Shown: positions 56,701 through 64,000 of the stretch, one piece after another
How positions within the stretch are numbered: position 1 is the first letter of the stretch
How the letters are laid out: the number at the start of each line of letters is the position of its first letter
From: Burkholderia catarinensis
Lineage (GTDB): Bacteria > Pseudomonadota > Gammaproteobacteria > Burkholderiales > Burkholderiaceae
Direction of reading: 5' to 3'
Assembly: GCF_001883705.2 (NCBI RefSeq)
Contig: NZ_MDEQ02000031.1
Coordinates: forward strand, 1 to 64,000
DNA length: 64,000 bases
Position numbers and translations under genes: made by a program
Notes under the pieces: generated by a model
Databases searched by the model: none
The model's input: only the letters and a program-made list of their open reading frames with translations
What the model was told of the DNA's origin: nothing

Positions 56701-59700
56701 CGCGCCGGTTCCGTCCGACCGGACGCTGCCCGAGCTGATCGAGGCCGCGGCCGCCGCTCATCCGGAGCGCATTGCGATCCGCTGCGGTACGGAGGTCCGT
56801 ACCTATCGGGACCTCGTCGAAGGCGCCAACCGGATCGCCGGTCATCTGCTGCAGCGAGCGCCGATTCAGCCGGACGACCGGATCGCCGTATGGATGCCGC
56901 GCTCGCCGCTGATGCTGGAAACGATCCTGGCCATCTGGAAGTGCGGCGCGGCGTACGTTCCGGTCGATCCGGCCTATCCGGCCCAGCGGGTCGAGACCAT
57001 CCTGACGCTGGCTCGGCCGACGGTCATCGTCGCCACGGACTGCGTGCCGCCGCCGGCCCTGGCGTCGATCCCGCTGGTCGATCCCACCCGGTTGCCCGAC
57101 CGTCACGGCGCCGGGGCACCGGCGCCCGTGACGCCGCGTTGCCGGCCGGTGGACCTGGCCTACGTGATCTTCACGTCGGGTTCGACCGGCCAACCCAAGG
57201 GTGCGATGGTCGAGCATCGCGGCATGCTCAATCACGTGCTCGCCATGGCGCGCCGGGTCGAGCTCGGCGCGCAGAGCGCGGTCGCGCAGACCGCTTCGCA
57301 CTGCTCCGATATTTCGGTCTGGCAATGCTTCGCGGCGCTGGTGTCGGGCGGCACGACGGTGATCTACCCCGATGCCGTGATCCTCGAGCCCGCGCGCCTG
57401 ATCGACAGCCTTCACCGCGATCGCATCACGGCGATGCAATTCGTGCCGTCCTATCTGGCGACCTTTCTCGGCGAGCTGGAAAGGCACGCGGCACCGGCTT
57501 TCCCGCACCTCGAAACGCTGCTGACCATCGGCGAAACCCTGCAGCCCGCCTCCGCGCGAGCGTGGTTCCGCCTGAATCCGGGTGTCCGGCTCATCAACGC
57601 CTATGGGCCGACCGAAGCGTCGGACTCCGTGGCGCACTACAGCATGGCGTGTGCGCCGGATCTGCCGGCGATTCCGATCGGCCGACCCATCGAGAACCTG
57701 CGCCTCTACGTCGTGGATGCCGACATGAACCTCTGCCCGGTCGGCGTCAAGGGCGAGATCTGCATCGGGGGAGCCGGCGTCGGGCGCGGCTACCTGTTCG
57801 ACGAAGCGCGCACCCGGGCGGTGTTCCGCGACGATCCGTTCAGTCCGGAACCGGGCGCGCGCCTGTATCGCACCGGCGATATCGGCTGCTTCGGGCCGGA
57901 CGGCAATCTCCACTTCTTCGGACGCCGCGACTTCCAGGTCAAGATCCGCGGATACCGCATCGAGCTCGGGGAAATCGAAGCCGCCCTGACCGGTCTCGCC
58001 GGCATCTCCAACGCCGTCGTGGTCGTCCGCGACGCGGCGGGCGCGGAAAAAACCCTGTGCGGCTACGCGTCGGGCACCGGCTGGACGCCCGCGCGCCTGC
58101 GCCAGGCACTGCGCGAAAAATTGCCGGCCCATATGGTGCCCGACACCTTGATGCTGCTGCCGGCACTGCCCGTCATGCCGAACGGCAAGATCAACCGTGC
58201 CGCGCTGCCGCTCCCGGAAGCGGCGTCCGTGCCCGACGGCGTGCCGGTCGAACCGCAGACGCCGGTCGAAGCGGCGCTGCTGCGCATCTTCGCCGAGGTG
58301 CTCGGCCGCCAGCCGAACGGTGTCGACGACAATTTCTTCGAGCATGGCGGCCAAAGCCTCAAGGCGATCCAGATGGTCAGCCGGATCCGGCGCGAACTGA
58401 AACTGGACGTCGCGGTCGCCGATATCTTCCATGCGCCGTCGCCGCGCGCGCTCGCGCAGAAGCTTGCGTCCACCCCGGCCTCCTCCGCCAGCGCCGAGGC
58501 GATCATTCCGGCGCTTGCCGCGCAACCCTCGTACGCGGTGTCTCGCGCTCAGAAGCGGATCTGGCTCGCCAGCCGCGGCGCGGATCCGTCCACGTACAAC
58601 ATGGCAGGGGCGCTGCAGCTGGACGACGCTGTCGATACGGCGCGCCTCGTCCGTGCGTTCGACATGCTCGTCGATCGCCACGAGAGCCTGCGCACCGTGT
58701 TCGCGATGATCGAAGGCGATCTGCGGCAACGCATCCTCACTCGCGAAGCCTCCGGTTTCCGGGTCGAGCAGGTCGATCTCGCGGACGATGCCGGGCCGCA
58801 AGCCATCGATGCGCTGATCCGCGCGGAAAGCGAGCAGCCATTCGATCTCGCGTCGGGACCGCTCTTTCGCGTCAAGCTGGTCCGGCTCTCGCCGGAGCAA
58901 CACCTGCTGCTGCTGAACATGCACCACGTGATATCGGATGCGTGGTCGATCCGCGTGCTGACCGACGACCTGCATGCGCTGTATGCGGGACGCGACCTGC
59001 CGCCGCTTTCGATCCAGTACCGCGACTACGCCGCGTGGCACAACGCCAGCCTGGAAGGCGCGCGTGCCGCCGCGGATCGCGCGTACTGGCTCGAGCAACT
59101 GGCGCCGCCGTTGCCCCGCCTGCAACCGGCATCGGACTACCCGCGCCCCGAGCGGCTCGGCCATGCCGGGCAGACGCTCGAAGTCGAACTGTCGGCCCCG
59201 CAGGTGGAAGGGCTCGCGAAGCTGGCCCGCGCTCACCATACGTCGCTCTACGCGGTGCTGCTGGCATCGTTCTGCGTGCTGATGCACCGCTACACGGGGC
59301 GTGAGGACATCGTCATCGGCAGCGTGTCGGCCGGGCGCGACAGCGAACAGCTCGAAGCGCAGATCGGGGTATTCCTCAACACCGTCGTGCTCCGCGTCCC
59401 GGTGCGGAAATCCGCGACCGTGGACGAGGTGATCGACGGGGTGGCGAAAGCCTCCACGCAAGCGCTGGAGCACGCGTCCTATCCGTTCGATGTCCTGCTG
59501 GAAGATCTCCGGATCCGCACCCCGGCGGGCCATTTCCCGATCTTCGACATTCAGGCGAACCACATTTCGATGCCGGCGCCTCAGCCGGGCCTTCGCATCA
59601 CGGACCGCTCGCAGACGGACACCACGGCCAAGTTCGACCTGTCCTTCCAGATCGTGGAAAGCGACGGCAGGCACCTCATCCAGTTCATCTACAACACGCA

Positions 59701-59905
59701 CCTGTTCCGCCCCGCGACCATCGCCGCGATGCGCGATCGACTGCTCGAGATCCACGACGTCTTTCGCCGTGATCCGACCACGCCGGTCGATCGTATTTCG
59801 CTCTCCGGCAATGCGCCCGCCGCCAGCCCGAGGGTCCGGGTCGGCCTGCGCCTGAAGCGCGCGCCCGAAGTCACCGCCGACGACGCACTCGAGGAGAAGA
59901 CGTGA
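50795..59905 (+). CDS. NRPS: C-A(Dab)-PCP-E / C-A(Gly?)-PCP-C
   Basis: 3036 residues. First C about 10-450 (ELSPMQEAMLFH, the D-donor type, H143-H144 region); A with pocket D-I-W-E-L-T-A-D-D, a Dab-type code known from Pseudomonas lipopeptides; PCP S1013; E about 1060-1500 (H1188 motif); second D-donor C about 1515-1950; A about 1980-2470 with pocket D-I-W-Q-L-I-A-D-S, non-canonical and at the Gly position; PCP S2521; C about 2590-3020 with HHVISDA instead of HHxxxDG (H2710). The GTG at 50795 overlaps the upstream stop and has AAGGA 7 nt before it. The last C must act with the next protein, which begins with a C-lobe. It would add D-Dab and Gly. Confidence 0.9.
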   Translation: MTSPTIADIYELSPMQEAMLFHAVHSPGTRSSFNQLSCRITGSLDTALFHAAWQQLIDRHPVMRTSFHWEAFDKPMQVVHAHATLPWVQDDWRDLPEDEQRTRWSAHLENDLAEGFALDRAPLVRCRLVRVAAHAYLFSWSHHHILADGWCLSLVIEEIFQAYGALTRGLPPALPPVRPYRDYIQWLQQREPQAAQQYWTRYLEGFHSPTPLPTAARAETSERFGQGLAQVQADLSADLSARLRQFAARHHVTLNTLAQAAWALVLSRYSGETDVVFGAVVSGRGANLPGIETMLGLFINTVPVRVRVDPRQPLGAWLKMIQARVAARAQFEHTPLPDIQRCSEVPLTTPLFESNITFMNYPLDASLTHGAHGLAVDEVQLYNRADIPLEFVVTARDDWKMELSFDPRRFDEDTMQRMLGHVAATLDAFAADPNRLLGRLPMLPEAERRQLLDTFNDTDVPFDAARTVVHRLEQAAADHPERPAVEYRDIVLSAGELNARANRTAHRLLAAVELQPDALVAICMHRSERLMEAILAVWKCGAAYIPIDPDYPAARIRTILEDSGAALVITCDGLLPPELAALAPVVSLDAATDGVDDANPGRPVSPDSLAYVIYTSGSTGKPKGAMVEHAGMLNHMLAEIDEFSISSSSVIAQTAPHCFDISVWQFFTAPLAGGKTVIVDDECIRDPASFVATLEAARISILELVPSYLSAVLDHASERPALMRHLRHLLVTGEMVSPALVKRWFDVFPDIAVVNAYGPAEASDDVAQHRMTCAPTTPYVPVGKPIRNVRLYVVDPQMNLCPIGIPGELCVSGVAVGRGYLNNEAGTREAFLEDPFRPDRGVRMYRTSDIGCYLPDGSIVLYGRKDHQLKIRGYRIELGEIDNALAAIPEIRQAAALDYRDAAGRAALCAYVAFRDGASLSDAEIAAALSATLPAYMVPGIYVVLDALPLSGNGKIDRKALPPLDRSRLSAEGQAPTLPRTPTETLLCRIWGEALGIPSPGIHDNIFALGGDSILSMRIVSLAAKAGLKLTTRLIFQHPTVAELAAVATRGTLGAAEFVASSGPLPLTPIQKDFFTQRKDDPDQYNQAVLLDVPADFDPVLLRQALRHAIKWHDALRLRFRAGESGWIQEVVDDPEIPVGVFEIRRDQLAQHVAQSHASLNLSDGPVVRADLFRLDEGSSLRLLLVAHHLVIDGVSWGVLLETVYDAYTRLRNGQAPEFAGGGATWTAWTQAISNWADSGAADADIAHWQALARATLPGLPLDRAATADANSVSSAETIVVELGESATAALLGAAPRAYDAQINDVLLAALARAVSDWSGCADVLLDLEAHGREELIADLDISRTVGWFTSLFPVVLTVDAGSHDPARLVASIKTQLRAVPSAGISYGLLQERLDGPVPRPRLLFNYLGQTDQMLNAARDWKQAAESSGDGRNGNQLREHLLDINAYVTGNRLHVAWEFSRACHDTDTIRRVAQAYLAALESLVADHAVQIASTRPASGQPANALPQALASVIPDEIADVYALTPTQQGMLFHSLYEPASDAYFSSLDFRIDGALDVERFRRAWDAVARRHDILRTSFHWEEIESPVQVVHRRIDLPWHDEDLRAASAEEAERRWAAYVAQDRARGFDFTRAPLMRVALFRLGDQAWRFHWSHHHILLDGWSSARLLSEVAATYQDLAAEAAPQRAAPPAFADYVRWLARQDAAAAERFWKTKLEDFPTTTPLVLGRPELDGTAAPGAYVEEQLLLSESDTRRLVAFAQTRRVTLNTLAQGAWAQLLGRYSGEADVVFGTIVSGRPASLPESDEMVGLFINTLPVRVRIDTRPTSAWLAQLQMDLAQQEEYAHYPLADIQKFAGLPPGVPLFESLLIFQNYPVEEALADALPGLRIGEFQVSDPNNYPLTLVVTPGKRLSLQVLYDDGRFDRDTIVRLLRHVETLLAGLAGAEDRPNGSIPLLTAAERDAILLDWNDSFAPVPSDRTLPELIEAAAAAHPERIAIRCGTEVRTYRDLVEGANRIAGHLLQRAPIQPDDRIAVWMPRSPLMLETILAIWKCGAAYVPVDPAYPAQRVETILTLARPTVIVATDCVPPPALASIPLVDPTRLPDRHGAGAPAPVTPRCRPVDLAYVIFTSGSTGQPKGAMVEHRGMLNHVLAMARRVELGAQSAVAQTASHCSDISVWQCFAALVSGGTTVIYPDAVILEPARLIDSLHRDRITAMQFVPSYLATFLGELERHAAPAFPHLETLLTIGETLQPASARAWFRLNPGVRLINAYGPTEASDSVAHYSMACAPDLPAIPIGRPIENLRLYVVDADMNLCPVGVKGEICIGGAGVGRGYLFDEARTRAVFRDDPFSPEPGARLYRTGDIGCFGPDGNLHFFGRRDFQVKIRGYRIELGEIEAALTGLAGISNAVVVVRDAAGAEKTLCGYASGTGWTPARLRQALREKLPAHMVPDTLMLLPALPVMPNGKINRAALPLPEAASVPDGVPVEPQTPVEAALLRIFAEVLGRQPNGVDDNFFEHGGQSLKAIQMVSRIRRELKLDVAVADIFHAPSPRALAQKLASTPASSASAEAIIPALAAQPSYAVSRAQKRIWLASRGADPSTYNMAGALQLDDAVDTARLVRAFDMLVDRHESLRTVFAMIEGDLRQRILTREASGFRVEQVDLADDAGPQAIDALIRAESEQPFDLASGPLFRVKLVRLSPEQHLLLLNMHHVISDAWSIRVLTDDLHALYAGRDLPPLSIQYRDYAAWHNASLEGARAAADRAYWLEQLAPPLPRLQPASDYPRPERLGHAGQTLEVELSAPQVEGLAKLARAHHTSLYAVLLASFCVLMHRYTGREDIVIGSVSAGRDSEQLEAQIGVFLNTVVLRVPVRKSATVDEVIDGVAKASTQALEHASYPFDVLLEDLRIRTPAGHFPIFDIQANHISMPAPQPGLRITDRSQTDTTAKFDLSFQIVESDGRHLIQFIYNTHLFRPATIAAMRDRLLEIHDVFRRDPTTPVDRISLSGNAPAASPRVRVGLRLKRAPEVTADDALEEKT

Positions 59906-59992
59906 TGCGGGCCGGCCGGGGTTCGAGCGGCGGCCGCCATGCGGCCTGCTTCGGGTTGTTTCAGGTGAACAAAACGTTTCAAGGAGTTTCGT

Positions 59993-62900
59993 GTGCAAGA
60001 CAATAACGTACTGGTCACCGACCATCGCTATGCGCAAACCGCGCGTTTCTGGCGCGAAAGCCTTTCCCTGGTGACCGGCGTCTACCGGATCGCCACGCAC
60101 GCCCCGAGCCCGCAGCTGGGCCGTCTGCTGTCCCGCACGGTGCCGCTCACGCCCGCGTCGCTCGACCTGTTGCGGCGCATCGGCGACGGCGAGCTTGCCG
60201 AATTCGCCGTCACGGCCGCGGGCATTGCGTTCCTGCTCTGGAAGTACTTCCGGATCCCGGTCACGGTGCTCGGCACGCCGGGGCTTGCCGAGCATCCGCC
60301 GGCCCGTGCCGCCACCATTCCGCTGATCATCGAGGTTCGTCCCGAGGAGCGCGTCGAGGACTACCTGTCGCGCGTGGCGGGAATCGTGGAAGACAGCTAT
60401 GCCGAGCACCATTTCCCGCTGGAAACGCTCGTGCGCAACGAAAAGGACATGGCGCTCGCGCAGCTCACGAAGGTCTCGCTGGTGGACGATCGGGTGCACC
60501 ACGCGCTGACCGGCCAGGACGACGACCTGCAGCTGCACCTGCGGCTGGCGCGCGGCGAGATCGAGATCCGCTATACCGGCGCCATCGAACCGCTCGTCAT
60601 CGACGGTTTCGCAACGAGCCTCGGCGCGGTGCTGCAGGAATTCGAACACCTCGACAGGCCGGTCGGCGACATCGAAGCGATCCCGCCGGAAGAGCGTCGG
60701 CTGCTGGCCCTCTTCAACGAAACCGCGACGGCCGGACCCAGCCACTCCACGGTCGTCGACATGTTCGAAGCCCAGGTCGCGCGCACGCCGGCGGCACCCG
60801 CGCTGGTCACCGACAGCTCGCTCACGACCTACGCCGACCTGAACGCCCGGGCCAACAGCCTGGCGGATCAGTTGGTCAGCCACTACGGCGTCGGGCCGGA
60901 ATCGCTGGTCGGCATCATGCTCGACCGTTCCGAATGGATGATCGTCGCGATTCTCGGCGTCTTGAAGGCGGGGGCGGCGTTCGTTCCGCTGGACCCGGCG
61001 TATCCGGCCGAACGCATCAATCACATCCTCGGCGACACCGGCCTGTCGCTGCTGGTGACCCAATCGAGTCAACTGGCGCAGTGGTATGAATTCTCCGGCG
61101 TGACGCTGCTGCTGGATCAGGAACTTCCCGGCTGGACGCCGCTGCCGGACAATCCGCCGCGCCGCGCCGAGCCGGCGAACCTGGCTTACGTGATCTATAC
61201 GTCCGGCTCGACCGGGCGACCGAAAGGCTGCCTGCTCGAACACCGGAACCTGGCCCACTACATTGCGTGGGCCGCCGGGTATTACTTCCCGGAAAGCACG
61301 ACCGGCAGTTTCGGTCTGTACAGCTCGCTGTGCTTCGATTTCACGCTGACCAACCTCTTCTGCCCGCTGGTGCGCGGCAAATCGCTGCGCATCTATCCGC
61401 AGTCGGAAAGCATCGACACCATCCTGGCCCGGATGTTCCAGCCCGGCAGCGGCGTCGACACCCTCAAGCTCACACCCACCCACATTCACCTGCTGGAATA
61501 CATGAACCTGGCACGCTCCGGCGTGCGCAAGGTGATCGTCGGCGGCGAGGAACTGACGCCCCAGCACATCGCGACGCTGCGGAAGATCGATCCCGCGATC
61601 GAGATCTACAACGAGTACGGTCCCACCGAGGCGACGGTCGGCTGCATCGTGGAGCGCGTCGAGGACACGCCGCCTACGGTGCTGATCGGCCGGCCCATTG
61701 CCAACACGCGCGTGTACATGCTCGACGAAGCGCTGCGGCCGGTCCCGATCGGCGTACCGGGGGAAATCTGCATCGCCGGCGACGGCCTCGCGCGCGGCTA
61801 CCACCAGCGGCCCGACGTCACCGCCGCGAAATTCGTCGAGCATCCGTTCGCCGGCGAAGCACGTATCTATCGCACCGGCGACATCGGCCGATGGCTGCCC
61901 GACGGACAGATCCAGTGCTACGGACGCGTCGACGACCAGGTCAAGATCCGCGGGCACCGTGTCGAACTCGGCGAGATCGAGGCCGCGCTCACCGCGCACG
62001 AGGATGTCGTCGGCGCAGCGGTCATGCTGCGCGAATCCGCTCATGGGGTGCGCAAGCTGGCGGCCTACGTCAAGGGTTCCGCGAGCCTGAGCGTGCCGGA
62101 CCTCAGGGCCTTCCTGGCCGGGAAGCTGCCGGACTACATGGTCCCGTCCGACATTGTCCCGATCGCCGAATTTCCGCTCAACGCCAACGGCAAGCTGGAT
62201 CGCCCGGCGCTCCTGGCCATGGAGCCCGCCGCCGCGCCCGACGCCGCCAGCCTCGACGCCACGCCGATCCAGCTCGAGCTGGTGCGCATCTGGCGCGAAG
62301 TGCTCGACAATCCGGCCGTCGATGTCACCGGCCGCTTCTTCGACTACGGCGGGGATTCGCTGCAGGCCATGCAGCTCGTCTCGCGGATCTGGAGTAGCTT
62401 CTCCGTCGAGATCGGCATCGACGCGATCTTCGAACTCCAGACCATCAGCGCGGTGTCCGACCTGATCGAAGCGTCGTCGCCCCGTGCCGGTTCGATGGCC
62501 GGCAACATCCCGCCCCGCTCGCGCGCGAACGACCTGCCGCTGTCCTTTCCGCAGCAGCGCCTGTGGTTCCTCGCGCAACTGGAAGGCCCGTCGGCCACCT
62601 ACAACATTTCGAGCGCGCTGCGTTTCGACGGCGATCTGGACATCGCGCGCCTGCGCGCCGCCGTGTCCGAAATCAGCCGGCGTCACGAGATCCTGCGCAC
62701 CACGTTTCCCGCCGTCGACGGCCTCGGGGTTCAACGCATCGCCCCGCCGGCGCCGGTCGCGCTCGACGTCGTCGACGTCGCCAGCGAGTCCGACACGCTC
62801 GCGCTGCTCGCCGAGGAAGCCGACCGCCCATTCGATCTCGCCGCCGGGCCGCTCCATCGTGTCGTGCTGTATCGCGTGCACGAGCGCCTGCACGTCTTCG

Positions 62901-64000
62901 GCATCACGATGCATCACATCATTTCCGATGCGTGGTCGTCAGGCATCCTCATCGGTGAACTGGCCGCGCTCTATGCCGGCCAGTCGCTGCCGGAACTGGC
63001 CGTCCAGTACGCGGACTACGCCGCCTGGCAGCACGAACGCCTGGCGTCCGCCGACACGCATCGGGAACTGGCGCTCGTGAGCGCGGCGCTGGCGGACGCG
63101 CCGGACCTGATCGAGCTGCCCACCGATCGCCCCCGGCCCGCCATCCAGCGTTTTCACGGTGCGGTTCTGCCGTTCCAGCTGAACGGCGAACGCGCCGACG
63201 GCCTGCGCGCGATCGCGCGCGCGTCCGGCACCAGCACGTACATGGTCGTGCTCGCCGCGTATGCGCTGCTCCTTTCGCGGTACAGCAACCAGCAAGACCT
63301 CGTCATCGGCTCCCCGATTGCCAATCGGCGTTCCAGCATGACCGAGCCGCTGATCGGCTTCTTCGCGAACATGCTCGCGCTGCGCGTGGACCTGTCGGGC
63401 AATCCGACCTTCGGCGAACTGCTGGCGCGCGTGAAGCGCGTCGCGCTGGACGGCTACAGTCGCCAGGAGATTCCGTTCGAGCAGGTGGTGGATTCACTCA
63501 AGCTCGAACGCAACCTGAGCCGCACGCCGGTTTTCCAGGTCGTGTTCGCGTATGAGAAAGCGCAGCCCCATGCGGTGAACTTCCCCGGTCTCGTGGCCAC
63601 GCCGGTGTCGGTGGAGACCCACACCGCCAAGTTCGACCTCACGCTCCATATCCAGGATGCCGACCACGGGCTCGCGGGCTCGCTGGAATACAACCTGGAC
63701 CTGTTCGACGCCGCTACGATCGATCGCATGGCGGAACACTTCCGCACGCTCCTCGATGCCGTGGTCGCCGATCCGAACCGGCCGCTCAGCGCGCTTTCGT
63801 TGTCGAGCGATGCGGAGCGGGAGAGAGTGACCGTCGAATGGAACCGGACCGAGATGGATTTCGGTGACGCCGCCGTGCAACCGCTGCATCGGTTGTTGGA
63901 ACAACAGGTCGAGCGCACGCCCGATGCCGTCGCCGCCGTCTATGACGACGTCGCGCTCACTTACGCCGAACTCAACCTGCGCGCCAACCGCCTCGCCCAT
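59993..64000 (+). CDS. NRPS: C-lobe - A(Asn)-PCP / C-A(Ser-like, truncated by window)
   Basis: At least 1336 residues, open to the right edge. GTG at 59993 (VQDNNVLVT) follows AAGGAG by 6 nt. Residues 1-235 are a condensation C-lobe without HHxxxDG (starts YAQTARFWRES). A is about 250-745, with FDFTLTNLF and pocket D-F-T-K-I-G-E-V-G, an Asn code. PCP has S789. C about 840-1270 has HHIISDA (H974). The next A begins at about 1285 with VEWNRTEMDFGDAA and is nearly identical to the start of the Ser A domain at 42060, so a Ser module is expected. Predicted role: Asn7, then Ser8. Remaining domains, the last Asn and any terminal thioesterase lie outside. Confidence 0.88.
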   Translation, partial: MQDNNVLVTDHRYAQTARFWRESLSLVTGVYRIATHAPSPQLGRLLSRTVPLTPASLDLLRRIGDGELAEFAVTAAGIAFLLWKYFRIPVTVLGTPGLAEHPPARAATIPLIIEVRPEERVEDYLSRVAGIVEDSYAEHHFPLETLVRNEKDMALAQLTKVSLVDDRVHHALTGQDDDLQLHLRLARGEIEIRYTGAIEPLVIDGFATSLGAVLQEFEHLDRPVGDIEAIPPEERRLLALFNETATAGPSHSTVVDMFEAQVARTPAAPALVTDSSLTTYADLNARANSLADQLVSHYGVGPESLVGIMLDRSEWMIVAILGVLKAGAAFVPLDPAYPAERINHILGDTGLSLLVTQSSQLAQWYEFSGVTLLLDQELPGWTPLPDNPPRRAEPANLAYVIYTSGSTGRPKGCLLEHRNLAHYIAWAAGYYFPESTTGSFGLYSSLCFDFTLTNLFCPLVRGKSLRIYPQSESIDTILARMFQPGSGVDTLKLTPTHIHLLEYMNLARSGVRKVIVGGEELTPQHIATLRKIDPAIEIYNEYGPTEATVGCIVERVEDTPPTVLIGRPIANTRVYMLDEALRPVPIGVPGEICIAGDGLARGYHQRPDVTAAKFVEHPFAGEARIYRTGDIGRWLPDGQIQCYGRVDDQVKIRGHRVELGEIEAALTAHEDVVGAAVMLRESAHGVRKLAAYVKGSASLSVPDLRAFLAGKLPDYMVPSDIVPIAEFPLNANGKLDRPALLAMEPAAAPDAASLDATPIQLELVRIWREVLDNPAVDVTGRFFDYGGDSLQAMQLVSRIWSSFSVEIGIDAIFELQTISAVSDLIEASSPRAGSMAGNIPPRSRANDLPLSFPQQRLWFLAQLEGPSATYNISSALRFDGDLDIARLRAAVSEISRRHEILRTTFPAVDGLGVQRIAPPAPVALDVVDVASESDTLALLAEEADRPFDLAAGPLHRVVLYRVHERLHVFGITMHHIISDAWSSGILIGELAALYAGQSLPELAVQYADYAAWQHERLASADTHRELALVSAALADAPDLIELPTDRPRPAIQRFHGAVLPFQLNGERADGLRAIARASGTSTYMVVLAAYALLLSRYSNQQDLVIGSPIANRRSSMTEPLIGFFANMLALRVDLSGNPTFGELLARVKRVALDGYSRQEIPFEQVVDSLKLERNLSRTPVFQVVFAYEKAQPHAVNFPGLVATPVSVETHTAKFDLTLHIQDADHGLAGSLEYNLDLFDAATIDRMAEHFRTLLDAVVADPNRPLSALSLSSDAERERVTVEWNRTEMDFGDAAVQPLHRLLEQQVERTPDAVAAVYDDVALTYAELNLRANRLAH

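Noticed and set aside
55073..62917. 2614-residue minus-strand open frame opposite the NRPS genes
   Set aside because: Composition is a GC-rich antisense shadow with no domain; the plus strand carries clear C, A, PCP and E motifs throughout. The same applies to the long frames at 34653-38669, 40965-45299 and 46887-50213.
1..64000. CRISPR arrays, tRNA or rRNA genes
   Set aside because: No regularly spaced repeats or recognisable RNA gene sequences were seen.

Overview
The window is GC-rich, densely coding DNA of the kind seen in Burkholderia, most likely a member of the Burkholderia cepacia complex. Evidence: codon usage, several decayed insertion sequences, a sugar-uptake locus, and a hybrid PKS-NRPS locus whose module order matches the occidiofungin/burkholdine (xylocandin) antifungal lipoglycopeptides. 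Organism and cluster family are inferred from gene content; no database search was possible.

Layout. (1) 1-1.7 kb: a scarred accessory edge with two head-to-head ISNCY-type insertion-sequence ends, a truncated hypothetical gene, about 750 bp without a convincing gene and one small membrane protein. (2) 1.9-5.0 kb: a signalling island with a multi-TM sensor histidine kinase, a convergent hot-dog thioesterase and an unusual response regulator, followed by a perfect CTG-N10-CAG dyad (lux-box form) and an IS3 remnant. (3) 6.1-18.0 kb, minus strand: an oligosaccharide regulon. It encodes an alpha-galactosidase, a complete ABC sugar importer, a LacI regulator and two exported glycosidase-like proteins. 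Three related 14-bp dyads are candidate operators. (4) 18.3-18.9 kb: an IS5-family remnant that marks the left border of the biosynthetic cluster. (5) 19.5-64.0 kb, plus strand: the PKS-NRPS cluster, which runs off the right edge.

How the cluster works (inference from domain order and adenylation pocket residues). A fatty acid is activated by the FAAL and extended three times. Module 1 (KS, KR, luciferase-like monooxygenase) would leave an alpha- and a beta-hydroxyl, module 2 (KS-KR) another hydroxyl, and module 3 (KS-AT-ACP-aminotransferase) a beta-amine. From a C12 starter this gives 3-amino-5,6,7-trihydroxyoctadecanoate. The NRPS modules then read Ser, beta-hydroxy-Tyr (CmlA-like diiron hydroxylase next door, E domain), Dab (E domain), a Gly-position module, Asn, and a module whose adenylation domain begins as a near copy of the Ser one. 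This is the occidiofungin ring order from residue 2 to residue 8. Upstream accessory genes supply Dab (aminotransferase), UDP-xylose (UXS), a likely Asn beta-hydroxylase (TauD/SyrP type) and a stand-alone thioesterase. The last Asn module, terminal thioesterase, glycosyltransferase, exporter and LuxR regulators expected for this family are not in the window and would lie to the right.

Less expected features: a dehydratase fold split by a luciferase-like monooxygenase and by the gene boundary; two decayed acyltransferase domains, leaving one intact AT for three modules; NRPS proteins that begin with only the C-terminal lobe of a condensation domain; and a Gly-position adenylation domain that looks remodelled from a Dab-type one.
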